A stretch of DNA of 5,670 nucleotides from an uncultured Desulfarculaceae bacterium. GTDB lineage: Bacteria; Desulfobacterota; Desulfarculia; Desulfarculales; Desulfarculaceae. A program made the position numbers and the translations under genes. The notes below the pieces were generated by a model. The model saw only the letters and a program-made list of their open reading frames with translations, was not told the DNA's origin and did not search any database. The DNA lies in NCBI GenBank assembly GCA_937908275.1, contig CALERA010000116.1, forward strand, positions 1 through 5,670, written 5' to 3'. This document shows positions 1 to 4,877 of the stretch, one piece after another (position 1 is the first letter of the stretch; every line of letters starts with the position of its first letter).

Positions 1-53
1 CGCATCAGGTCCACGCTGATGGGCGGCAGCTCGGCCCCTGGCCTGTCACCCAT
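1..53 (-). CDS. Partial GNAT-like protein, N-terminus only; tandem paralogue of the gene upstream
   Basis: Only the first 17 complete codons are inside the window, and the gene runs off the left edge. The visible peptide is MGDRPGAELPPISVDLM followed by a partial Arg codon. It matches the start of the neighbouring 336-aa GNAT-like protein (MTDAKASLPPIAVDLLR): LPPI, VDL and the final Arg position coincide. This suggests a tandem duplication, or at least a second member of the same family. The ATG is 4 nt after the TAA of the upstream gene. A good ribosome binding site, AGAGGA, lies 7 nt before the ATG, inside the end of the upstream gene. The gene would be the fifth co-transcribed member of the operon. 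The call rests on a very short stretch, so the family assignment is tentative, although start signal, spacing and similarity agree. Confidence 0.68.
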   Translation of the reverse strand, partial: MGDRPGAELPPISVDLM

Positions 54-57
54 GGTC

Positions 58-1068
58 TTATCCTCTGTGGATGGTCTCGTAATCCTGGCGCACCATGGCC
101 AGCAGGCGCTTGGCGCGGTCGAACTCCAGGTTGATGGTCTCCCATCGCACCGGTTCGCTCAGGCGCTGCAGCAACAGGCCGTCGTCCCCGAACCAGCCCG
201 GCAAGGGCCCGCCCAGGAAATAACCTCGCGACCTGAGCTCCTCCACCGCCGCGCCCACGCAGGCCTGGCCCAGGGTCAGCCAGACCTGGATCGTCACCAC
301 CCCCCGGGCCTCGGCCTCGGCCTCGGCTTGGTCCAGGGCGGCGTGCAGGTCCGCCCCGGGCTGGTGCAGGGAGATCCGGGCCACCTGGGCGTAGTCGATG
401 ATCCGGTTCTCCAGGCGGGTGGCCACCCCGGCCGGCAGGGGCCGGTCGGCGGGCAGGAAATGGCGCTGGTCCTTGAACCCGGCGTATAGCTCCACGAGTT
501 GCTCGGCGTAGGGCTCGGGCAGGTGCACCGCCCGGTCATAGGGGACCAGGGTCACGAAGTCGATGAGGTTGGAGACCCGCCACCTGAGCTTGGTCTCCTT
601 GGCATAGGCCGCCGCCGGCATCAGACCCACCTCCAGGGTCATGGTGACGAAGTCCTGGCCGTGGCAGAGCTTCTGCGAATAGACATGGCTGCACACCGGC
701 TCGGCCCAGACCACCTCCAGACCGAATTGGGGGCCCACCTGCACCCCGTGGGCCACCATGCGGCTGAACAGATCGGCCACCCGGAACTCGGGGTGGACCA
801 GACCGGCCCCGGATTCGTGGCATTTGGGATGGGGCACGTGGTTGAACAGGGCGTTGTGCCCCACCACCCGGCCCTCCGGGGTGCGGGCCACGCTGGAGAT
901 GATGGTCCCCTCGCGGTTGGCGGCGATCAAGGCCTCGGGATCGTAATAAATCTTGACCGGATAGGCCTCGCCATAGATCAGGCGGAACAGATCGGCCACG
1001 CCCGGGGCGTCCTCCGGACGCAGCAAATCCACCGCGATGGGGGGCAGGGAAGCTTTGGCGTCGGTCAT
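58..1068 (-). CDS. GNAT-like acetyltransferase family protein, two-domain, 336 aa
   Basis: The N-terminal half (about residues 10-150) has GNAT-like features. An opening VDLLRPEDAPGVADLF strand/helix is followed by IISSVARTPEGRVVGHNALF (residues 56-75), the usual GNAT beta2-beta3 pattern, and then by GAGLVHPEFR (87-96), where motif A should begin. The expected RGxGxG-type acetyl-CoA loop is not intact: after R96 the sequence is VADLF. Cys/His pairs occur at C83-H84, C126/H128 and C135-H136, and HVYSQK is at 128-133. The C-terminal half (about 180-336) resembles the C-terminus of the 434-aa protein encoded first in the operon: residues 252-301 align without gaps to its 381-430. From memory, this layout resembles the acyltransferase part of RsbW-GNAT fusion proteins of deltaproteobacteria. 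The start is an ATG in a 4-nt ATGA overlap with the transporter gene stop, preceded by GAGGA with a 6-nt spacer. The substrate is unknown. Acetyltransferase activity is uncertain because of the altered motif A. Confidence 0.88.
   Translation of the reverse strand: MTDAKASLPPIAVDLLRPEDAPGVADLFRLIYGEAYPVKIYYDPEALIAANREGTIISSVARTPEGRVVGHNALFNHVPHPKCHESGAGLVHPEFRVADLFSRMVAHGVQVGPQFGLEVVWAEPVCSHVYSQKLCHGQDFVTMTLEVGLMPAAAYAKETKLRWRVSNLIDFVTLVPYDRAVHLPEPYAEQLVELYAGFKDQRHFLPADRPLPAGVATRLENRIIDYAQVARISLHQPGADLHAALDQAEAEAEARGVVTIQVWLTLGQACVGAAVEELRSRGYFLGGPLPGWFGDDGLLLQRLSEPVRWETINLEFDRAKRLLAMVRQDYETIHRG
61..66 (-). promoter_or_regulatory. Ribosome binding site for the partial gene at the left edge
   Basis: Read on the minus strand, AGAGGA precedes the ATG at 53 with a 7-nt spacer. 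It overlaps the last codons of the upstream GNAT-like gene. It is the main evidence, besides the peptide similarity, that a new gene begins here. Confidence 0.6.
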
Positions 1069-2270
1069 GCTTGATCCTCGATCCTCGCTTGGCGTTTAAG
1101 GGTCAGGGCCGCCAGGCCGGCCGCCAGGCAGACCACGGCGCTGGTCAGGAACAGGATCCGCCCACCGGCCAGGCCCAGCAGCAGGCCACCCAGCCAGGGA
1201 CCGAAAAAGAAGCCGCCCTGGAACATGAACATGCCCAGGTTGAGGTTCAGGGCCCGCAGGTGGGGCGGCGACAACTCGAAGAGCAGGGCGTTGAGCAGCG
1301 GGAAGGCCACCCCCCAGCCCAGGCCGAAGGCCAGGCCCACCGCCACCACCTGCCAATCCCGGGAAACCAGGCTGGTCAGGGCGAAGCACAGGGCCAGCCA
1401 GGCCGCCGCGCCGGCCAGCAGCCGGCGCTTGTCGTAGCGGTCCAGGCGCTTGGCCGCCAGCAGGCGCACCAGCATCTCGGAGCAGTAGGTGGCGGTGAAG
1501 AACCAGGCCGCCCTTTGCAGGCCCTGCTCCAGAAAGGCCGGCTCGACCAGGAAGAACAGGCCGGCGAAGGTGCAATACACCCCCAGGCTCAGGAACAGGC
1601 AGCCGACCACCCCCAGGTCGCGCAGGTTCTCCTTGAGCTGGTCGAGCTTGATGCGGCCTTTTCCCGGGACACCCTCCGCGGCGGTGGGCCGCGGCCGGCC
1701 CAGCCAGGCCAGGGGCAGGATGCCCAGGGTCGCCAACCCGGTGAGGTTGAGCAGGTTCAGGTAACCGCCCAGGAGGCGCTCCAGGGGCTCCACCAGGGGA
1801 GGCACCACCGCGTAGGGCAGCAGGGTGACGATCCCCATCACCCCGAAGGCCTCGCCGCTGCGGTCCGGCGGGATGCAGGCCACCAGGGCGGCGGTGCCGG
1901 CGATGGCCAGCACCGCGTAGGCCAGGCCGTGCAGCAGCCGCACCCCGAGCCAGGCGTTGAAACCCTCGGGCAGGTTGTAGGCCGCCAGGGCCAGGGCGTT
2001 GGCCAGCGCGCTCCAGAACAGCCAGCGCCAGGCCCGGTGGGGTCCGATCAGGGGACTGAGCAGCGGCCGCACCACCAGGCCGACCAGGGCGAAGGCCCCC
2101 ACCAGGAGCCCGGCCTGGTCCTTGTCCAGGTTGTTTCCGGTTAAAAACGCGAAATAGTGAAAAAAAACCGCCATGTTGCAAAACAGCAGGAACTGGATGG
2201 CGATCTGGGCGACGAATTGGGGGGTGTAAAGGCGTATGGCTCCGGCGTCTTGGGCCGGCGTCCCGTTCAT
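1065..2270 (-). CDS. Major facilitator superfamily (MFS) transporter, 401 aa, 12 predicted TM segments
   Basis: The protein is very hydrophobic and about 400 aa long, the usual MFS size. I place helices near residues 20-43, 52-75, 81-99, 105-133, 141-163, 171-190, 219-242, 253-272, 283-302, 306-331, 341-366 and 370-391. A hydrophilic central loop (191-218) is typical of the 6+6 fold. Family-like motifs are GLLVGAFALVGLVVRPLLSP (54-73), equivalent to the loop 2-3 motif A region though without the usual basic GRR ending; RLLHGLAYAVLAIAGTAALV (111-130); and PPDRSGEAFG (134-143), common in sugar/drug efflux members such as the AraJ-like group. It should sit in the inner membrane and most likely exports a small molecule; the substrate is not visible. 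The ATG overlaps the aminotransferase stop as ATGA. No strong SD is present before it, which suggests translational coupling. The stop overlaps the next ATG in the same way. Longer versions of this frame reach into the aminotransferase gene and are not real. Confidence 0.92.
   Translation of the reverse strand: MNGTPAQDAGAIRLYTPQFVAQIAIQFLLFCNMAVFFHYFAFLTGNNLDKDQAGLLVGAFALVGLVVRPLLSPLIGPHRAWRWLFWSALANALALAAYNLPEGFNAWLGVRLLHGLAYAVLAIAGTAALVACIPPDRSGEAFGVMGIVTLLPYAVVPPLVEPLERLLGGYLNLLNLTGLATLGILPLAWLGRPRPTAAEGVPGKGRIKLDQLKENLRDLGVVGCLFLSLGVYCTFAGLFFLVEPAFLEQGLQRAAWFFTATYCSEMLVRLLAAKRLDRYDKRRLLAGAAAWLALCFALTSLVSRDWQVVAVGLAFGLGWGVAFPLLNALLFELSPPHLRALNLNLGMFMFQGGFFFGPWLGGLLLGLAGGRILFLTSAVVCLAAGLAALTLKRQARIEDQA
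1073..1087 (-). repeat. Tandem heptamer duplicating a Shine-Dalgarno motif before the GNAT-like gene
   Basis: On the minus strand the end of the transporter gene reads CGAGGATCGAGGATC, two copies of a 7-base unit. Each copy carries the SD-like core GAGGA. The proximal copy sits 6 nt from the ATG at 1068 and is probably the functional ribosome binding site. The same bases encode the transporter C-terminus (RIED). Confidence 0.55.
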
Positions 2271-3385
2271 GACCGGCTCGGCAGGATGCCGCGCAGGGCG
2301 GCGATGAAGGCCTCCATGGCCAGGTGGCTGCCGATGCTGACCCGGATCCAGTTGGGGAAGCGGAAGCCGGTCATGGAGCGGATCATCACCCCCTGTTGCA
2401 GCAGGCGGCGATAGGCCATGGTGTCGCTCAGGGGCAGGCGGATCATCAAAAAACAGCCCTCGCCGTTCTGGACCGTCAGCCCCAGGGCGGCCAGCTCCTC
2501 CAGCAGATAGGCCTTTTCCCGGGCCACCAAGGCCCGGGTGGCGGCCAGGTGGTCGGCGTCGTCGGCCAGGGCGGCCAGGGCCGCCTCCTGGGCCAGGATG
2601 TTGACCGAGTAGACCACGCAGGTGCGGCGGATGGCGTCCACCACCTCCGGGCTGCCGGCCAGATAGCCCACCCGCAGCCCGGCCAGGGCATATATCTTGG
2701 AAAAAGTGCGGAACACCAGTAGGTTGGGATGGCGGTTCAGCATCTGAATGCCGTCGGGGAACTCCGGGCGGTCCACGAACTCGCGGTAGGCCTCGTCCAG
2801 CACCACGATCTGCTGGCCGTCCACCCGGGCCAGGAAGCGCTCCAGGCGCTCCCGGTCCCACCAGGTCCCGGTGGGGTTGTTGGGGTTGCAGATGAAGATG
2901 ATCTTGCTGCGCCGATCGATGAGCCGCAGCAGGGCTTCGTCGTCGAAGCCGAAATCTTTCAGCGGGGCCAGGCGGGCCTCGAAGCCGCTGAAATTGGCCA
3001 CCCACTCGTAGACCGCGAAGGTGCGGTCGGCGGTGATGATGTTGTCGCCCTCCTGGCAAAAGGCCTTGATCGCAAAGCTGATGACCTCGTTGGCCCCGTT
3101 GCCCACCAGGAATTGGTCCGGATCCAGGCCGAAGCGGCGCGCCAGAGCCTGGCGCAAATACCAGCTGTCGCCGCTGGGATAGATGCCGGCCCGGGGCGGG
3201 GGGAAGCGGCGAATCACCTCCTGGGCCAGGGGGGGCGGCCCCAGGGGGTTCTCGTTGTTGTTCAGGCGGTGCAAGTGGCCGATCCGATAGAGCTTCATCA
3301 GCTCGGGGTCGGGCTGGGAGGGCATATAGGGCTCGAAACGGCGCACGAATTCCGGCGTCAGCCGGTCCAGGTCCGGGGCGCGCAT
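2267..3385 (-). CDS. hisC: HisC-like PLP-dependent class I/II aminotransferase, 372 aa
   Basis: This is a fold-type I aminotransferase closest to histidinol-phosphate aminotransferase, which exchanges the amino group of histidinol phosphate with 2-oxoglutarate in histidine synthesis. In order: PYMPSQPDPEL near residues 19-29 (HisC-type N-terminus); NENPLG (44-49); YPSGDSWYLRQAL (69-81); GNGANE (95-100, cofactor phosphate region); NPNNPTG (167-173); DEAY (197-200, Asp contacts the pyridine nitrogen); FSKIYALAGLRVGY (228-241), with the Schiff-base Lys at 230; and WIRVSIG (346-352), with Arg348 as the expected carboxylate-binding residue. Length is normal for HisC and all core residues are present, so it should be active. 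No other his genes are nearby; the neighbours are an MFS transporter and GNAT-like proteins. It may therefore be a paralogue acting on another aromatic or phosphorylated amino substrate, and the gene symbol denotes family only. The ATG at 3385 lies 5 nt after the previous stop, with GGCGG 10 nt upstream as a weak SD. Confidence 0.92.
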   Translation of the reverse strand: MRAPDLDRLTPEFVRRFEPYMPSQPDPELMKLYRIGHLHRLNNNENPLGPPPLAQEVIRRFPPPRAGIYPSGDSWYLRQALARRFGLDPDQFLVGNGANEVISFAIKAFCQEGDNIITADRTFAVYEWVANFSGFEARLAPLKDFGFDDEALLRLIDRRSKIIFICNPNNPTGTWWDRERLERFLARVDGQQIVVLDEAYREFVDRPEFPDGIQMLNRHPNLLVFRTFSKIYALAGLRVGYLAGSPEVVDAIRRTCVVYSVNILAQEAALAALADDADHLAATRALVAREKAYLLEELAALGLTVQNGEGCFLMIRLPLSDTMAYRRLLQQGVMIRSMTGFRFPNWIRVSIGSHLAMEAFIAALRGILPSRS

Positions 3386-3390
3386 GGAGG

Positions 3391-4695
3391 CTAGTCCGCC
3401 GTTTCCTGGAAGACCACCAGGTCGCCCTGGCCCAGGGCGGGCAAGAGCAGGCGGGGTCGGAAGCCCGCGGCGGCGATCTCCGGCAGCAGCCCGGCCTGCC
3501 ATGGGCTGCCCAGGTCCAGGTTCAGGAAAATATTGAGGATGCCTTCCTCGCGCAGGGCGGCCAGATGGGACCTGAGGTTGGCGGTCAGGTCGCGGCCGTC
3601 CCAGACCAGGGCCAGGGTGGCCTGGCTGCGGGCGCGGTTCAGGTCGGCCGAGAGCACCGAGTGCTCGGCCCGGGTCTCGCCGGCCGGGGATAACTCGCGG
3701 ATGCCGCGCGGCAGGAACAGGTTCTGGTATTGCTCCTCCAAAAAGCCGCGCAACTCGGGGTGGCACCAGACCCAGGCCCCGGGGTCTTCCTCCAACTGGC
3801 GGTAGTAGTGCGGCCAGTGCTCCTGGCGGCCGTCCGGCTGGCGCAATTGCAAATCGCCCAGGAGTTCGAAGCCGTCCCGGGGCAGGTCCGGGGTGGCGAA
3901 GCGGCAGACCACCCCCCGGGCCCCGCTCTTGGCCACCCGGGCCAGGCAGGCCTCCACCAGGGCCTCGCCCTGGGCGGCATGGTCAGGCTGCTCGAAGAGA
4001 TAGGGTCCGAAGAGCTGGATCGCCTTGGCGTCCCTGCGCCAGATCACGCCGCCTCCCGGCGCCTGGCCGGGGTCCTGGCTGGCCAACAGGGCGTAGTCGC
4101 CGCTGAGCGCCATGTCCGCCAGCTTGCCCGGCAGGCCGAAATCGGCCGGGAAGGCGGTCGGGGGATAGTGGGCGGCGATGAGCCGGGCCAGCTCCTTGAT
4201 CTCGGCCGGCCCGGGGTCGGTGATAACCGCCTGGGACAACGGCGAAACCGGTGGGGGCGGGGTCTGGGGTGGTGGATAGGCCTTGTGCTTGTCCAGCACC
4301 AGCTCCATCTGGTCCTGGCCCAGGGCGCGCAGGCTGAAGCGGTCCACCGCCCGCGAGGCCAGCAACAGGCCCAGGCGCTCCAGGTCCTCGGGCCGGTCCG
4401 GCGAAAAGCCGGCGGCCAGGTTCAGCAGGCGGAAGTCCACCTCCGAGCGGGTGAAGCGCAGACGCAAACGCACATAGTAATAGTGTCCGCTGAGGTCCAG
4501 CTCCACCCGCGCCCCGGGGCCCAGGCTCTGGCAGAGGTGGGCGAAGACCTCCTCGGCGGCCAGGCAAAGGCGCATGGCTTCACCCCGGCCCAGGCCGAAA
4601 GCCTCGCCGGCCTGCTCGGACAACCCCGCGGCCAGGCGGATGAAATCGGGTTGCAGGGGCAGGCGCGACTGGATGAGGCGCGGGTCGTTGGCCAT
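3391..4695 (-). CDS. RsbW-like (degenerate HATPase) and acyltransferase-like fusion protein, 434 aa
   Basis: This is the first gene of the minus-strand operon. Residues 1-136 resemble the HATPase_c domain of anti-sigma kinases (RsbW/SpoIIAB type). LCLAAEEVFAHLCQ (43-56) occupies the N-box helix, and LERLGLLLASRAVDRFSLRA (105-124) with MELVLDKHK (130-138) mirror the GLGL-helix and final strand. The key residues are altered: the N-box Asn position after Glu49 is His53, and no DxGxG motif is found between 75 and 100. A proline-rich linker follows (141-152). Residues 155-285 look GNAT-like, with a GGGVIW strand (214-219), a helix with GEALVEACLARV (243-254), and GFELLGDLQL (275-284). The C-terminal region (about 305-430) shares a 50-residue ungapped alignment with the 336-aa protein. 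The start has AAGGG 6 nt before the ATG, and a promoter lies upstream. Function is unknown; an adaptor, sensor or acyl-binding role is as likely as kinase activity. Confidence 0.87.
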   Translation of the reverse strand: MANDPRLIQSRLPLQPDFIRLAAGLSEQAGEAFGLGRGEAMRLCLAAEEVFAHLCQSLGPGARVELDLSGHYYYVRLRLRFTRSEVDFRLLNLAAGFSPDRPEDLERLGLLLASRAVDRFSLRALGQDQMELVLDKHKAYPPPQTPPPPVSPLSQAVITDPGPAEIKELARLIAAHYPPTAFPADFGLPGKLADMALSGDYALLASQDPGQAPGGGVIWRRDAKAIQLFGPYLFEQPDHAAQGEALVEACLARVAKSGARGVVCRFATPDLPRDGFELLGDLQLRQPDGRQEHWPHYYRQLEEDPGAWVWCHPELRGFLEEQYQNLFLPRGIRELSPAGETRAEHSVLSADLNRARSQATLALVWDGRDLTANLRSHLAALREEGILNIFLNLDLGSPWQAGLLPEIAAAGFRPRLLLPALGQGDLVVFQETAD

Positions 4696-4701
4696 GGATC
4701 A

Positions 4702-4706
4702 CCCTT
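4702..4706 (-). promoter_or_regulatory. Ribosome binding site of the first operon gene
   Basis: On the minus strand AAGGG precedes the ATG at 4695 with a 6-nt spacer. It supports this start over later in-frame ATG codons. Confidence 0.55.
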
Positions 4707-4724
4707 TTGGCTGAATTTACCATG

Positions 4725-4752
4725 AGTATCAACGCCCGTGTGACGGCGTCAA
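4725..4752 (-). promoter_or_regulatory. Putative sigma70-type promoter of the minus-strand operon
   Basis: Read on the minus strand, TTGACG (4752-4747) acts as a -35 element matching 5 of 6 consensus bases. It is separated by 16 bp from GATACT (4730-4725), a -10 matching 4 of 6 including positions 2 and 6. Transcription would begin near 4718, giving a leader of about 20 nt before the 434-aa gene. This is the only convincing promoter upstream of the five co-directional genes, and it is overlapped by a palindrome. Assigned by eye and not tested. Confidence 0.5.
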
Positions 4753-4756
4753 TACT
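4725..4756. promoter_or_regulatory. Imperfect palindrome, candidate operator over the operon promoter
   Basis: The left arm AGTATCAACGCC (4725-4736) and right arm GGCGTCAATACT (4745-4756) pair at 10 of 12 positions, separated by an 8-bp spacer CGTGTGAC. The dyad centre is at 4740.5. Its outer arms contain the proposed -10 and -35 of the minus-strand promoter, so a bound dimer would occlude RNA polymerase. The arrangement suggests repression by a dimeric regulator that is not encoded in this window. A transcript hairpin is less likely, because the dyad lies upstream of the expected transcription start. Confidence 0.5.
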
Positions 4757-4805
4757 AATGTGCGGCGCGGACCGACTCCTGGGCAGGGGTTGGCGCGCCA
4801 GTCTA

Positions 4806-4839
4806 AGGCCGGGAATGCCTTTGACAATCATGCCGGCCT
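4806..4839. repeat. 7-bp inverted repeat bracketing the -35 element of the plus-strand promoter
   Basis: AGGCCGG (4806-4812) and CCGGCCT (4833-4839) are perfect inverted copies with 20 bp between them. The centre (4822.5) falls within TTGACA at 4821-4826. It could be a regulator site for the molybdoenzyme gene, but GC-rich 7-mers pair by chance fairly often in such DNA. Confidence 0.3.
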
Positions 4840-4849
4840 GGCCAAGAAT
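4821..4849 (+). promoter_or_regulatory. Putative sigma70-type promoter of the molybdoenzyme gene
   Basis: A perfect -35 TTGACA (4821-4826) is followed after 17 bp by AAGAAT (4844-4849), which matches the -10 consensus at 4 of 6 positions including 2 and 6. Transcription would start near 4856, about 22 nt before the ATG. The AT-richer local sequence stands out from the GC-rich surroundings. Confidence 0.55.
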
Positions 4850-4863
4850 AGCCCCAGTCAACC

Positions 4864-4868
4864 GGGAG
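4864..4868 (+). promoter_or_regulatory. Ribosome binding site of the molybdoenzyme gene
   Basis: GGGAG lies 9 nt before the ATG at 4878. An in-frame TGA at 4869-4871, between this site and the ATG, excludes any earlier start and fixes the N-terminus. Confidence 0.6.
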
Positions 4869-4877
4869 TGACGCGCA

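Noticed and set aside
1071..2144. Long plus-strand open frame opposite the MFS gene
   Set aside because: The translation is a low-complexity Q/G/H/A-rich string with no recognisable domain. It lies antisense to a clear 12-TM transporter; GC-rich codon bias on the other strand explains the lack of stops.
2271..3059. N-terminal extension of the transporter frame across the aminotransferase gene
   Set aside because: The extra residues are an out-of-frame reading of the aminotransferase (Pro/Gly/Arg-rich). The ATG at 2270 overlapping the upstream stop is the natural start.
3386..3766. N-terminal extension of the aminotransferase frame
   Set aside because: It overlaps the end of the 434-aa gene out of frame and encodes Arg/Pro/Gly-rich sequence; HisC homology begins just after the ATG at 3385.
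3730..4725. Long plus-strand open frame opposite the 434-aa gene
   Set aside because: Same pattern of Q/G/L/V-rich low complexity without motifs; it is antisense to a gene with real domain structure and runs into the intergenic region.
4739..4743. TGTGA, a CRP/FNR-like half-site in the palindrome spacer
   Set aside because: No matching TCACA half-site occurs at the required spacing, so there is no basis for a CRP-family site.
4791..4800. Perfect 10-bp palindrome TGGCGCGCCA
   Set aside because: It is made almost entirely of G and C, its flanks do not extend the symmetry, and such short palindromes are expected by chance in DNA of this composition.
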